The notes beneath the pieces are model-generated. The model did not search any database. It was not told the origin of the DNA and was given only the letters and a program-made list of their open reading frames with translations. The position numbers and the translations under genes are program-made. DNA of 64,000 nt from Bacteroidota bacterium (lineage in GTDB: Bacteria > Bacteroidota > Ignavibacteria > UBA10030): positions 1-64,000 of the forward strand of contig JALONQ010000003.1 in NCBI GenBank assembly GCA_025454835.1. The letters are read 5' to 3'. Shown here piece by piece: positions 1 through 9,907 of the stretch (the first letter of the stretch is position 1; each line of letters starts with the position of its first letter).

Positions 1-330
1 CGCGAAGCTGGAGGTCTTGGTAAAGTCCAGGTTCTGGTACGAGGCAGCAGCCGGGGCGATGGCTTTGAAGTCGATGACGGTACTGCGCCCGGTCTTCGCG
101 TCATAATAGAGCAGCATCCCTTCGCCGCCGATGCCCGAGCCGTGCGGCTCGACGACGCCCAGGACGTACGCTGTCGCCACTGCGGCATCGACGACGTTCC
201 CTCCCTTCTTGTAGACATCCACGCCAGCCTGCGCCGCCAACGGATGCGCGGCCACCATGATGGTGCGGCCGGAGGCAACTTTGGCATTCTGAGCAAAACA
301 CAAGCCACTGAGGACAACGCTGGCAAACAA
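1..330 (-). CDS. ggt: gamma-glutamyltransferase, N-terminal part (runs off the window start)
   Basis: This is the first 110 codons of a gamma-glutamyltranspeptidase, a periplasmic N-terminal-nucleophile hydrolase that cleaves glutathione and other gamma-glutamyl compounds. After a short hydrophobic signal peptide ending near 'LCFAQ', the frame reads 'VAAHPLAAQAGVDVYKKGG', 'NVVDAAVATAYVLGVVEPH', 'GSGIGGEGMLLYY' and 'STVIDFKAIAP'. These are the conserved N-terminal blocks of the family (GGNAxDAA, GxGGGG-like, DFRExAP-like). The catalytic threonine would lie outside the window. No ATG is in frame. I chose the TTG at 330, three bases after AAAGG; an upstream GTG in frame near 420 is possible. The gene lies downstream of the Tat-exported protein on the same strand, separated by a word repeat. 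Confidence 0.8.
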   Translation of the reverse strand, partial: MFASVVLSGLCFAQNAKVASGRTIMVAAHPLAAQAGVDVYKKGGNVVDAAVATAYVLGVVEPHGSGIGGEGMLLYYDAKTGRSTVIDFKAIAPAAASYQNLDFTKTSSFA

Positions 331-357
331 GGCCTTTGAGTAACCTGTAGGCCGTTG

Positions 358-508
358 CGGGTGGTAGGTGGGTGGTGAGAGGTGTAACGGAGGATGCTCC
401 GAATCCTTCACTCCACCTCCCACCCGTCACCGCCGCAGGCCCAAATATCTGCCTCGAAGCGGCAATCTCTAATTCAGTTCGCTTCACCTTTCACCTCGCA
501 CTCCTTCC
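358..508. repeat. GGTGGGTGGTGAGAGGTG / CTCCACCTCCCACC word repeat, inverted pair
   Basis: The stretch carries GGTGG/GGTGAGAGGTG words near 360-390. Complementary CCACCTCCCACCCGTCACC and TTCACCTTTCACCTCGC words follow near 410-500. The same vocabulary recurs at 15848-15955. The right end overlaps the stop codon of the 484-1737 gene. Confidence 0.6.
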
Positions 509-1737
509 GCTATCCACTGCAGGTTCTCCAACGGGATGAATCCGTAGTTGTAGAAGTTGAAGTCTTGAACCCCCATCTCCCTTGCCGCGCTCATCCGACT
601 CAGGAATTCCGCCTTACCGCCGCTCTCGGGGAGTCCGACCTGGAATCCGACGATGACCTGCTTTCCCCTGGCCAGCTCTTGCACGGCCGTGAGCGGTGCG
701 AGAAGCGCGGGGCCGTCCTTCACATAGCCGGGCATGAGGACGCCGCCGGTGATCGCCGCCACGCGGGTCACATCCATTCCGACCATTTCGCGAGCGGTCG
801 GATCGAACGACACGAGTGGACGCAGGACAGTCGTTGATGACGCTACGACGCTCTGCACTTCTTCGGCGAGCGATACGACCACGTCCTTCCTCCACGCAAT
901 GAACGGACCGAGCAGGTCCTGCGGCAGGTCGGTGATCGTATTGAGCGCGGGAGCTGTCGGCGGGTCGGCGAAGAGGTCCTCAAGTGACTTGCGGGTGTAT
1001 CGTTGGATGGGGACCAGATCGACCTTTCCCTTCGCACGCTCGAAACATGACCGGCAGAAACAGAGACCGAGCAGGAACCGGTACGCCGGCGAGAGTGCGA
1101 TCCCTTCGCGTTCGTGATGGAAGCCGTGCGCAAAGCCCTGGAACTGCATCGCCTCCATCTCGATCCGCTGGACGCCTTGATCCGACAGATCGCGAACGAC
1201 CGCTTTCAGGTAGTGGCGAAGGTCGGCGCTCGACGGACACAGATTATGCGGCATCGGGTCGCCGAACGCATTGACGCAGGCGATCGATGGATACGCCGTG
1301 CCGAGCGGCGTGTTGTGGCAGGCGACGACCCACGCGTTGAGTCCGAGTCCTTCGCGCTCGGCGGCAGCGCGCACCGAGGCCACGTGATGTCCCTCCTTTA
1401 CGTACGAATTGAGGATCGGCTTGACGGTGGCGTAGTGTGACGGCGTCGGTTGGAAGTAGACGGTGCCGTCTTCGAGGAAGTACACCTTCCGCCGGGGATT
1501 GTGCGGCAACAGGAAACGTCCCGCATGGTACGCCGAGGCCAGGCTGACATGCGTCAGTCCGTTCTGCTTCATCAGCTGGAGCGGCGTGTCGTAGCCCTCG
1601 TCGACGATGTCCCAGAGGTAGGTCCACATGGAGGCGCTGCGAACAGACGACGTTGCAGACTGAAGGCGCGGTATCCAGGCGGACGCAGCGGGAAGGGCGA
1701 AGCTGGTGGCGATGAAGTGGCGTCGGTTCATGGACAT
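484..1737 (-). CDS. Tat-exported protein of unknown function, TIM-barrel-hydrolase-like
   Basis: This 417-residue protein starts 'MSMNRRHFIATSFALPAASA', a twin-arginine-like signal (RRHFIA) followed by a hydrophobic core. Folded export to the periplasm is therefore likely. I do not recognise the family with certainty. The body alternates predicted strands and helices and has barrel-like segments such as 'LTHVSLASAYHAGRFLLPH', 'LGLNAWVVACHNTPLG' and 'VQRIEMEAMQFQGFAHGF'. A cysteine cluster 'GLCFCRSCF' follows. This layout resembles glycosidase-like TIM barrels, in which acidic residues such as those in 'IEMEAM' could be catalytic. That part is inference. A second ATG six bases in is an alternative start. 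The stop codon lies in a word repeat. Confidence 0.7.
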   Translation of the reverse strand: MSMNRRHFIATSFALPAASAWIPRLQSATSSVRSASMWTYLWDIVDEGYDTPLQLMKQNGLTHVSLASAYHAGRFLLPHNPRRKVYFLEDGTVYFQPTPSHYATVKPILNSYVKEGHHVASVRAAAEREGLGLNAWVVACHNTPLGTAYPSIACVNAFGDPMPHNLCPSSADLRHYLKAVVRDLSDQGVQRIEMEAMQFQGFAHGFHHEREGIALSPAYRFLLGLCFCRSCFERAKGKVDLVPIQRYTRKSLEDLFADPPTAPALNTITDLPQDLLGPFIAWRKDVVVSLAEEVQSVVASSTTVLRPLVSFDPTAREMVGMDVTRVAAITGGVLMPGYVKDGPALLAPLTAVQELARGKQVIVGFQVGLPESGGKAEFLSRMSAAREMGVQDFNFYNYGFIPLENLQWIAEGVRGER

Positions 1738-1738
1738 A

Positions 1739-1945
1739 GAAGAAGATGAACGCAGATGACGCTGAAGAAGAGGATGATCACAGATAAAGATAGAATGGGG
1801 GTGGGTGTTGGGCGGATCTCATGGCACGGTTCATGGGCAATGAAGAAGATGGACGCAGATGACGCTGAAGAAGGGGATCGCCGCAGATAGGATGACTCAA
1901 ATCAGCGGTCATCTCATTTTTCTGCGTCATCTGCGTTCCTGCTTT
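1739..1945. repeat. ACGCAGATGACGCTGAAGAAG word repeat, two direct copies plus one inverted
   Basis: Two direct copies of GAAGAAGATGRACGCAGATG... lie at 1739-1790 and 1841-1892. An inverted copy (TTTTTCTGCGTCATCTGCG) lies at 1916-1935. The inverted copy runs into the 3' end of the HAD gene and encodes its last residues (QERR) and its TGA stop. Inverted arms around a 120-base spacer could fold in RNA. Confidence 0.75.
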
Positions 1946-2577
1946 TCCTCCAAGAGTTCTATCATGCTTCTCACAATTCGATCGGCTCCAAGCTCGATCG
2001 CACGCGCTTCGGGCGTCGAACCCCACGTGACCGCCCAGGCTTGAATGCCGGCCTTGTGAGCGCACAGAATGTCCACTTCACTGTCTCCGACGAGCGCCGT
2101 CGTTTCGGCCGTCCAGTTCTGTTCGCGGAGGATGCGGTTGACCACGTACGGATCGGGCTTGGCCGGCGTATCGTCCGTCCCCTGCACCTGGACGAAGTAC
2201 TGCCGTATCCCGAAATGTTGCAGCACCCGGTTGGCGGTGACGCTCGACTTGGTCGTGGCCACGGCCATTGGCGTGCGACGGGCATGGAGCATGGCGAGCG
2301 TCTCTTCCACGCCCGGGAACAACGTCGTTGTATCCAGCGCCCGGGGGCGATAGTGGGCAATGTACATCCGTTTTGCCTCCGTAATGCGGTCGTGCAACTC
2401 TGGCGGGAGCAGCTCTTTGAACGTCTCGGTGAGCGGTCGTCCGATGCGGGGATAGATGTCCTCTCGTGACCAACGGTCGATGCCCAATTGCCGCAAGACC
2501 CAAAGCTGGGCGTCGGCGATGTCGACCTTGGAGTCGATCAGCGTACCGTCAACATCAAAGATGAGGTGTCGGATCAC
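1927..2577 (-). CDS. HAD-superfamily phosphatase, phosphoglycolate-phosphatase-like
   Basis: This 216-residue cytosolic haloacid-dehalogenase hydrolase has a family-typical length. The four HAD motifs are visible. Motif I is 'DVDGTLID' at residues 9-16, with the nucleophile and acid/base aspartates. Motif II is 'VATTKS' near 110. Motif III is the lysine of 'PAKPDP' near 140. Motif IV is 'GDSEVD' near 165. An alpha-helical cap (subclass I) fits between motifs I and II. The layout matches Gph/PpaX-type phosphatases that hydrolyse 2-phosphoglycolate or pyrophosphate; the actual substrate cannot be read. The final codons and stop are made of repeat sequence, so the C-terminal 'QERR' is probably not conserved. 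Confidence 0.88.
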   Translation of the reverse strand: MIRHLIFDVDGTLIDSKVDIADAQLWVLRQLGIDRWSREDIYPRIGRPLTETFKELLPPELHDRITEAKRMYIAHYRPRALDTTTLFPGVEETLAMLHARRTPMAVATTKSSVTANRVLQHFGIRQYFVQVQGTDDTPAKPDPYVVNRILREQNWTAETTALVGDSEVDILCAHKAGIQAWAVTWGSTPEARAIELGADRIVRSMIELLEEKQERR

Positions 2578-2664
2578 GGGGAGTATCTGACGAAGGTCGG
2601 GCGACTGAAATACGAAGACGTTCGTGAAGGTCCAACAGCGGGCTCATCGATCTTGGGCGTTCGT

Positions 2665-3573
2665 TCAATTGCCGGCAGGGCGGGGGATCGGACGGACCGG
2701 CCTCCCGTCGTAGAGCGGCACGTATCCGACCTCCTGTACGATCCGCTGGCCTTCGGGACCGAGCACCCAATCGACGAATCGCTTTTGCACCCCCTCGGGA
2801 GGCCGAATGGCGTACAGATAGAGATAGCGCGAAACAGGATACCGGCCGTTTCGCACGTTCTCCGAAAACGGCGCCACGCCGTTCACATCAAGGTCGTAGA
2901 CGTTCTCGCCGTACGCCAGGCCGCCGTATCCGATCGCATGCACATCGCGCGATACTTCCCTCACGATGGTCGCCGTGCCCGAAAGGACCGTTGCCCGCTC
3001 CGTCACCGCTCCACCCTGCAGGAGGTGCTCCTCAAGATACGCGTGCGTCCCGGAATTCGGGTCGCGGCTCAGCACGCGGATCGGCGCGGGATCGCCGCCA
3101 ACTTCGCTCCAATCCGTGATGCGCCCTGAAAAAATGCCGGCGAGTTGCTCGGTCGTCAACGAGGCGACCGGATTGTCCATGTGGGTGTAGAAGCAAAGCG
3201 CATCGCGCGCCGTCAGAACCGAAAAGCCCAGCGACCGATACTCGCGGGCGAGACCGGCCACGGCCTCCGGCGGGATCGGCCTCGATGCCGATGCGAAATC
3301 GGTCGAGCCTTCGACGAGCGCGCGCACGCCAAGCTCCGTCCCTCCACCCTCGACCGTCACCGTCACCCCTGGATGCCGGCGCATGAACTCCTCGGCCCAT
3401 CGCTGCGTCAGTCGCAACATCGTATCGGAACCCGTGATACGGATGCGTTCGCGTCCGTTCATCGCTTCCGGTTGTGATCCGCCGCATCCGGCTCCGAGCA
3501 GCAGGGCGGTGATCACGGCAATGCGCAGGAAGATACCTCCGACGTGCCGGCCGTTCATCGTCACTCCGATCAT
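2665..3573 (-). CDS. pstS: PstS-like phosphate-binding lipoprotein
   Basis: This 302-residue periplasmic substrate-binding protein has a lipoprotein signal 'ITALLLGAGCGGS', with the cysteine as lipidation site. The PBP-like core has 'RITGSDTMLRLTQRWAEEF', 'GGGTELGVRALVEGSTDFA' and 'SRDPNSGTHAYLEEHLL'. These match phosphate-binding PstS proteins, in which serine, threonine, aspartate and arginine side chains hold phosphate. The start at 3573 is preceded by GGAGGG and lies two bases after the stop of the M28 peptidase gene, so translation is probably coupled. A longer frame extends to 3768 but lies inside that peptidase gene. No pstC, pstA, pstB or phoU is in the window, so its transporter must be encoded elsewhere, or it works as a free phosphate scavenger or sensor. 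Confidence 0.85.
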   Translation of the reverse strand: MIGVTMNGRHVGGIFLRIAVITALLLGAGCGGSQPEAMNGRERIRITGSDTMLRLTQRWAEEFMRRHPGVTVTVEGGGTELGVRALVEGSTDFASASRPIPPEAVAGLAREYRSLGFSVLTARDALCFYTHMDNPVASLTTEQLAGIFSGRITDWSEVGGDPAPIRVLSRDPNSGTHAYLEEHLLQGGAVTERATVLSGTATIVREVSRDVHAIGYGGLAYGENVYDLDVNGVAPFSENVRNGRYPVSRYLYLYAIRPPEGVQKRFVDWVLGPEGQRIVQEVGYVPLYDGRPVRPIPRPAGN

Positions 3574-3575
3574 GC

Positions 3576-5240
3576 TCAACGTCCCTCCGCCTGTGAGCGC
3601 AGGCGGGCGGTCGCGTAGGGTGTGCCCGGCAGCCATTCGGGGGGCGCATCGGTGTTCGCCAGTTCGCGGATGAGGTCGGCGATCACGCCGGCGTGCTGCA
3701 TCACCGCTCCAAAGTCCGCTCTCTGCCTCAGGTCGTCCTGAGGCTGGTGATAGGTCCGCAATCCCCATTCGATGAATCTTTGAAGGCCTTCCTCGGTCGA
3801 GGTGGATTCATACTGAAATCCCTCCATGAGGAGGACCGATGGAATTCCTGCCTCGATGAACGGCCAATGATCGGAGCTCGACAGCGGGTCGCGGCCCAGG
3901 AAGACCTCCGGAACGGTTTCGATGGTCAATCCATGCCGGCTGGCAATCGATCCGACAATGCCGGCGAGCTCCGAAAGATCGGCCCCGACGGGAATGACCG
4001 ACCGAAACCGCTCAAACGCCGCGATGCCGTCGATGTTCACCATCGCGACCGTGCTGGACAACGGTCGAAGAGGGTTGCTGGCGTAGACGCGAGAACCCAG
4101 CAGTCCCTTTTCTTCTCCCGTGAAGAAGACCACCAGAACGGACCGACGCAACGATGAGGCCTCTTGCGAGAGCAGGCGCGAGATCTCCAGCAGGACGGCC
4201 GTTCCAATGGCATTGTCGAACAGGCCGTTGTAGATCGAGTCGCCATCCACGGGGGCGCCGATGCCGAGATGATCGTAGTGCGCCCCAACAAGGACGCTGG
4301 TCGAACGCAGTGCCGGGTCGGAACCGGGGATCAGGCCGGCAATATTGGCGGCGACCGCATCTCGCTGTTGAAACGCCGCTCGAAACGTCATCGTCGCCGG
4401 CATACGAAAGCTGCGGATCCCGCCTAAGGAGTCGCGCCGCAAGATCTCGCCGAAGTTCATCGGTGCCCCGCGGAACAACGCCGGCCCCATCCGGGGGTGC
4501 CACAGGAGATGAAGCTGGTCTGGCACTCCGTATGACAGCCGCACATCCTCGAACGCGAGCTCCTGCCGCCAATGCTCCCAGTCCCGGGTGATCGGGTCGC
4601 GCGGAGTGGTCACCACAATCGTTCCCCGGGCGCCCCGGGCCAGCGCCTCCTGCATCTTCCGATGGAGCGTGGAGTGGACCGACAACTGGTCACCTGCGAA
4701 GTAGTCCGGATCGGACGAGGGCGGCTCGCCGGCGAGGAGTACCACAACGCTACCCTGAACGTCGACGCCGAGGTAGTCGTTATAGTCGTGCTCCGGAGCG
4801 ACGATACCGTATCCGGCGAACACGAGCGGCACCGGCGCGGCGATGAGGGTTTGATCACCAGATGAGAGGAGCAGAATATCGTCCCATAGCGCCGGACGCA
4901 CCGTGTCGCCGGCGTGGAGCAGTGACAGGTCGGCCCGTCGGGGGACGGCGGCGTGAACAGGCACCGATTGTCGATACGAACCATCGGACCCGGCTGGCTG
5001 AATGCCCCACGATCGGAGTTGCTGTTCCAAGTACGTCGCGGCGGCGGCACCGCCCCGTGTTCCCGTGCTTCGTCCTTCGAGCGAATCGTGGGCGAGGATC
5101 TCGACATGGCGTCGGATCATCGTGGTATCCGGAAGGACGTGCCCCGACTGCGCGCGACCGACCACCGTCGCGGCGAAGGACGCGACGACGAAAGCCGGAA
5201 GCCAACAGAGCGAACAGACCCGCATCTTTGTTCGAGGCAT
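3576..5240 (-). CDS. M28-family zinc aminopeptidase with PA-like insert, secreted
   Basis: This 554-residue exported peptidase has a hydrophobic signal (AFVVASFAATVVGRAQ) after the start. The region near residues 100-190 resembles a protease-associated domain ('PLVFAGYGIVAPEHDYNDY'). The M28 catalytic core follows, with zinc ligands in 'GAHYDHLG', the aspartate of 'NGLFDNAIGTA', the EE pair of 'FFTGEEKGLLGS', the aspartate of 'VNIDGIA' and the histidine of 'SSDHWPF'. It should remove N-terminal residues from peptides in the periplasm or outside the cell. I chose the ATG at 5240. The ATG at 5225 is equally compatible with the signal peptide, and the frame also extends to 5285. It is coupled to the downstream pstS-like gene. 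Confidence 0.87.
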   Translation of the reverse strand: MPRTKMRVCSLCWLPAFVVASFAATVVGRAQSGHVLPDTTMIRRHVEILAHDSLEGRSTGTRGGAAAATYLEQQLRSWGIQPAGSDGSYRQSVPVHAAVPRRADLSLLHAGDTVRPALWDDILLLSSGDQTLIAAPVPLVFAGYGIVAPEHDYNDYLGVDVQGSVVVLLAGEPPSSDPDYFAGDQLSVHSTLHRKMQEALARGARGTIVVTTPRDPITRDWEHWRQELAFEDVRLSYGVPDQLHLLWHPRMGPALFRGAPMNFGEILRRDSLGGIRSFRMPATMTFRAAFQQRDAVAANIAGLIPGSDPALRSTSVLVGAHYDHLGIGAPVDGDSIYNGLFDNAIGTAVLLEISRLLSQEASSLRRSVLVVFFTGEEKGLLGSRVYASNPLRPLSSTVAMVNIDGIAAFERFRSVIPVGADLSELAGIVGSIASRHGLTIETVPEVFLGRDPLSSSDHWPFIEAGIPSVLLMEGFQYESTSTEEGLQRFIEWGLRTYHQPQDDLRQRADFGAVMQHAGVIADLIRELANTDAPPEWLPGTPYATARLRSQAEGR

Positions 5241-5363
5241 GTTTTCAATATAGGCACTCTTTGAATTCATTGAAAATACAGGCACTTCTGGCTACATTGT
5301 CTCGGAAGAAGTCCATGCCGAGGCGTGTACCGCCAATCACGCCAGCCAGGGGCCCACTACAAA

Positions 5364-5378
5364 TATCACGAAGTGATA
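5364..5378. promoter_or_regulatory. perfect palindrome TATCAC-GAA-GTGATA, possible operator
   Basis: A 6-3-6 perfect inverted repeat sits in the 250-base divergent gap between the M28 peptidase gene and purN. Its size and symmetry suit a dimeric repressor. No regulator gene lies next to it, so the role is speculative. The rest of the gap shows no gene; it ends with a 'GCCTCTGGCTGGCGTCC' word just before purN. Confidence 0.3.
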
Positions 5379-5490
5379 ATCAACTCTTCTCGTAGATGAC
5401 CTTCAGTTGGAAAGAGGATGTCGCTGCGCGACGTTGTGGAATGCCTCTGGCTGGCGTCCTTGGCGGCAATTCTTTTCGTCTCTCACCGCG

Positions 5491-6108
5491 ATGAACATCG
5501 CCGTCTTCGCCTCGGGTCGGGGCTCCAACTTCGACGCGATCCTCGGGGCCATCCGCCACGGCACGCTTCCCGCACGCATCTGTTGTCTTCTCAGCAATCG
5601 ATCGGACGCGGGGGCCCTCTCGCTGGCTCGAGAACACGATATCCCTGCGGTCCACTGTAGCCGCCTCCAGTATCCGACCGACGAAGTGTTTGCCGATGGA
5701 ATGCTCGAAATACTCCGGACGCACGGAACTGAATTCATCGCGCTCGCGGGCTATTTGAAACGAGTTCCAACGTCCGTCGTGGCGGCGTTCCGTCACCGGA
5801 TCGTCAATATTCATCCGGCGCTTCTCCCAGCGTTCGGCGGCCACGGCATGTATGGCCATCACGTCCACGAGGCTGTGCTGGCGGCGGGGGCGAAGGAGAG
5901 CGGGGCGACGGTGCATCTCGTCGACGAAGAATACGATCGGGGCCCGATCGTCGCGCAGAGGAGCGTGCCGGTGCTCCCCGACGATACGCCCGAAACGCTC
6001 GCAGCCCGCGTTCTGACTGTCGAGCATGCACTCTACCCTGAAACCCTGGCGGCCTTTGCGCGCGGACGCGTGCGCGTCGACGGACGCCGTGCCTGGATCC
6101 TCCCGTGA
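5491..6108 (+). CDS. purN: phosphoribosylglycinamide formyltransferase
   Basis: This 205-residue cytosolic enzyme transfers the formyl group of 10-formyltetrahydrofolate to glycinamide ribonucleotide, the third step of purine synthesis. The N-terminal 'MNIAVFASGRGSNFDAIL' is the phosphate-binding start of the family. The catalytic asparagine and histidine are in 'RIVNIHPALLPAF', and the catalytic aspartate is in 'VHLVDEEYDRGPI'. The frame is open back to 5407, but the family begins at the ATG chosen here. The gene overlaps purH by four bases (GTGA), so the two purine steps are translationally coupled. Confidence 0.95.
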   Translation: MNIAVFASGRGSNFDAILGAIRHGTLPARICCLLSNRSDAGALSLAREHDIPAVHCSRLQYPTDEVFADGMLEILRTHGTEFIALAGYLKRVPTSVVAAFRHRIVNIHPALLPAFGGHGMYGHHVHEAVLAAGAKESGATVHLVDEEYDRGPIVAQRSVPVLPDDTPETLAARVLTVEHALYPETLAAFARGRVRVDGRRAWILP

Positions 6109-7691
6109 CCGATCATCGCTCCCACGAAAGCACGACCACCTCTCCCGCCGCCGATCTTCGCATCCACCGTGCGCTGCTCAGCGTGTCCGACAAGCGCGGA
6201 CTCGTCGACCTGGCGACGGCTCTGCACGGTTTCGGCGTCGAGATCATCTCCACCGGCGGCACCTACAAGGAGATCAGCAACGCCGGCATTCCGGTCACGA
6301 ACGTCTCGCAGGTAACGGGATTCCCGGAGATCCTCGACGGACGGGTCAAGACGCTCCATCCGAAGGTCCACGGAGGCATTCTGGCTGTGCTCGACAACGA
6401 GCATCACCGGTCGCAGCTGAAGGAGCACGGCATCGAGCCCATCGACCTCGTGGTCGTGAACCTCTACCCGTTCGAGCAAACGATCGCGCAAGAGAATGTG
6501 CGGCTCGACGACGCCGTCGAGCAGATCGATATCGGCGGGCCGGCGATGGTGCGGGCGTCGGCGAAGAACTTTCGGCACACGGCCGTGGTCGTGAACCCCG
6601 ACCTCTACGGGATCCTGCTGGAGGAGATGAAGGAACATAACGGCGCGGTCACGGCCCAGACGCGGTACTTGCTCGCCGTACGGGCGTTTCAACACACGGC
6701 GCAGTACGACGCGGCCATCAGTACGTACCTCGCCAGCCAGACGCAGCAGAGCGAGATGCCCGAGTCGCTGGCGGTCTCGGCTCGCAAGACGCAGGGACTG
6801 CGATACGGAGAGAACCCGCACCAGACGGCGGCGCTCTACGGACGATTCGGAGAATACTTCGTGAAGCTCCACGGAAAGGAGCTGTCGTTCAACAACATCC
6901 TCGACATCAACGCCGCGGCGCACTGCTGCGCCGAGTTCAACGACCCGACGGTCGTCATCGTGAAGCACAACAATCCGTGCGGCGCAGCCTCGGCCCCCTC
7001 GATCAGCGAAGCGTACCGGCACGCGCTGGCGACCGACACGACCTCGGCGTTCGGCGGCATCGTGTGTGTGAACCGGACGCTTGACAAGGCGACGGCCGAA
7101 GCCATCAACGAGATCTTTACGGAGGTGGTGATCGCCCCCGACTTCGGTCCGGGCGTGATGGAATTGCTGACCCGCAAGAAGGACCGGCGGCTCATCCGGC
7201 AAGCCGTCAACCTGCGGACGATCCGCGGCCAGGACATCCGGAGCGTCGCCGGCGGATTCCTCGTGCAGGACCCCGACCAGCACCGGATCCACACTGAGGA
7301 CCTCCGGGTCGTGACGAAGCGCCGGCCCACGGACGACGAGATGGAGGGATTGATCTTCGCCTGGAACGTGGCGAAGCATGTGAAGTCGAACGCTATCGTC
7401 TACGTGCGGGGCACGCGTACGCTGGGGGTGGGGGCTGGACAAATGTCTCGGGTCGATTCATCCCGCATCGCCGCTCAGAAGGCCGGCTTGGCGGGGTTCG
7501 ACCTGGGGGGCTGTGTGGTGGCCTCGGACGCCTTCTTCCCGTTCTCAGACGGCCTTCTGGAGGCGGTCAAGGTGGGGGCTTCGGCGGTCATTCAGCCGGG
7601 GGGGTCGGTGCGGGACGGAGAGGTTATCGAGGCGGCTGATGCCAACGGGGTGGCGATGGTGTTCACCGGTGTGCGGCACTTCCGCCATTGA
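6105..7691 (+). CDS. purH: bifunctional AICAR transformylase / IMP cyclohydrolase
   Basis: This 528-residue protein, of usual family length, catalyses the last two steps of IMP synthesis. The N-terminal cyclohydrolase (MGS-like) domain shows '[14 protein letters not shown]', 'STGGTYKEI' and '[14 protein letters not shown]'. The C-terminal transformylase shows '[15 protein letters not shown]', '[12 protein letters not shown]' with the catalytic lysine and histidine, '[10 protein letters not shown]' and '[13 protein letters not shown]'. The start is a GTG that overlaps the purN stop. The C-terminal part ('[14 protein letters not shown]', '[13 protein letters not shown]') is intact. Confidence 0.96.
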   Translation: MTDHRSHESTTTSPAADLRIHRALLSVSDKRGLVDLATALHGFGVEIISTGGTYKEISNAGIPVTNVSQVTGFPEILDGRVKTLHPKVHGGILAVLDNEHHRSQLKEHGIEPIDLVVVNLYPFEQTIAQENVRLDDAVEQIDIGGPAMVRASAKNFRHTAVVVNPDLYGILLEEMKEHNGAVTAQTRYLLAVRAFQHTAQYDAAISTYLASQTQQSEMPESLAVSARKTQGLRYGENPHQTAALYGRFGEYFVKLHGKELSFNNILDINAAAHCCAEFNDPTVVIVKHNNPCGAASAPSISEAYRHALATDTTSAFGGIVCVNRTLDKATAEAINEIFTEVVIAPDFGPGVMELLTRKKDRRLIRQAVNLRTIRGQDIRSVAGGFLVQDPDQHRIHTEDLRVVTKRRPTDDEMEGLIFAWNVAKHVKSNAIVYVRGTRTLGVGAGQMSRVDSSRIAAQKAGLAGFDLGGCVVASDAFFPFSDGLLEAVKVGASAVIQPGGSVRDGEVIEAADANGVAMVFTGVRHFRH

Positions 7692-7708
7692 TCTCCAACT
7701 GGAGAATA

Positions 7709-7939
7709 TTGCCACAACGAGCACAAAGGACACAAAGGGCAGAGAGAGGTTTTGTATATTGCTGAACAGTGCGGTTTGGAACTTTTTGATCTTCTGACCA
7801 CCGATCTCCGGTTGCCGGCCTCTGACGTCTGATCACTGATCTCCGACCCCTCGACTCGCCGCTCGACAGAGCTCGCGGCTCGCTCGGGGTCGCTCGGGGC
7901 ATGCTACTGACCTCTGACTACTGACATCTCTCTTCTCCC
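7709..7939. repeat. purH-mreB gap: ACAAAGGACACAAAG words, then CTGATC/CTCTGAC words
   Basis: The 248-base gap holds no gene. At 7711-7749 lies a GCCACAACGAGCACAAAGG-type word string. From 7797 to 7930 the sequence is built of ACTGATCTCCGAC, CCTCTGACGTCTGATC and CTGACCTCTGACTACTGAC words. In the middle is a GCTCG-rich stretch (7855-7895). The mreB start follows directly. The CTCTGAC vocabulary recurs at 29985, 31390, 56390 and 61072. Confidence 0.65.
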
Positions 7940-8965
<1,026 letters not shown>

Positions 8966-8966
8966 A

Positions 8967-9066
8967 TGATTGTCGATTGACGATTTTCGAGTGTCAATTG
9001 TACAAAAGCTCGAGCGAATGCACGACTCGGCTAATCGTCAATCGCAATTCGACAATCGACAATTGA
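8967..9066. repeat. ATTGTCGATTGACGATT word repeat, inverted pair between mreB and mreC
   Basis: The left arm ATTGTCGATTGACGATTTTC (from 8969) starts two bases after the mreB stop. The right arm, at 9033-9066 (AATCGTCAATCGC, CGACAATCGACAATT), lies just before mreC. The two are near reverse complements and would pair into a long hairpin within the mre transcript. Confidence 0.75.
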
Positions 9067-9079
9067 TCTCCTCTCATCC

Positions 9080-9907
9080 ATGCTGCAACGCCTTATCGAC
9101 CTGCTGCACGCGTTCCGGGACCTCGTCGTCCTCGGCGCGTGCATCGTCGTTTCGGTCCTCCTCCTCGCGGCAAATGACAACCCGCAGGTGAAACGGATCC
9201 GGAGCGTCGCGGCCGTTCTGCTCGGTACGGTGCAGGAACCGTTCCGCTCCGTCACGGCCTATTTCGACCTCCGGACGCAGAACGACATCCTACGCCGCAT
9301 CAACGTGGAGCTGTCCGACGAAGCGACGCAGTTGCGCGAGGCACGGCTCGAGAACGCGCGGCTCCGACGTTTGCTCGAACTCCCACATCGCATCCCCTAT
9401 CGCCTCATTGCCGCCGAGGTGGTCGGCAAGTCGGTCAACCTGCAACGGAATACGCTGGTTCTGAATATCGGCCGGCTCGACGGCGTCGAACCGTTGATGC
9501 CCGTGATCAACGACCAGGGGCTCGTTGGCGTGGTCACGGACGTCTCCGACCGCTATGCGGTCGTCAATATCCTGCTCAACACCGAGTTTCGCGCGACCGG
9601 CAAGGTGCAACGCACGCGGGTCGACGGCATCGTCGGATGGGACGGCAACGTTGTGACGTTTCGGAACGTCGCACGAACGATGGACGTCCAGGTGGGCGAC
9701 GTGGTTCTGACCTCGGAGTACAGCAATACCTTCCCGCCGGACATTCGGATCGGCGTCGTGTCGTTGGTCGAAGAACGGCCGGGATCACTGTTCAAGTCCG
9801 TCACGTTGACGCCGGGCGTCGATTTTGTGCGGCTCGAAGAGGTGTTTGTGGTGGACGCCCAGCCGGCCGAGGAACGGACTGGGCTTGAACGCCGAGGTGC
9901 GCGATGA
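9080..9907 (+). CDS. mreC: rod shape-determining protein MreC
   Basis: This 275-residue periplasmic scaffold is anchored by one N-terminal membrane helix (residues 14-31, 'DLVVLGACIVVSVLLLA'). A coiled coil spans about 60-95 ('NDILRRINVELSDEATQLRE'), and two beta-barrel domains follow. The family signatures 'GLVGVVTDVSDRYAVV' and 'GDVVLTSEYSNTFPPDIRIG' are present. MreC links MreB, MreD and the RodA-PBP2 synthase. It overlaps mreD by ATGA. Confidence 0.93.
   Translation: MLQRLIDLLHAFRDLVVLGACIVVSVLLLAANDNPQVKRIRSVAAVLLGTVQEPFRSVTAYFDLRTQNDILRRINVELSDEATQLREARLENARLRRLLELPHRIPYRLIAAEVVGKSVNLQRNTLVLNIGRLDGVEPLMPVINDQGLVGVVTDVSDRYAVVNILLNTEFRATGKVQRTRVDGIVGWDGNVVTFRNVARTMDVQVGDVVLTSEYSNTFPPDIRIGVVSLVEERPGSLFKSVTLTPGVDFVRLEEVFVVDAQPAEERTGLERRGAR

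Noticed and set aside
1739-1925. Possible small RNA gene in the gap before the HAD gene
   Set aside because: The gap consists of two direct and one inverted copy of a word repeat. Nothing else suggests an RNA gene, though the hairpin could be transcribed.
6033-7442. A 469-codon minus-strand frame opposite purH
   Set aside because: purH is complete and unmistakable on the plus strand; the other frame is arginine/valine-rich without motifs.
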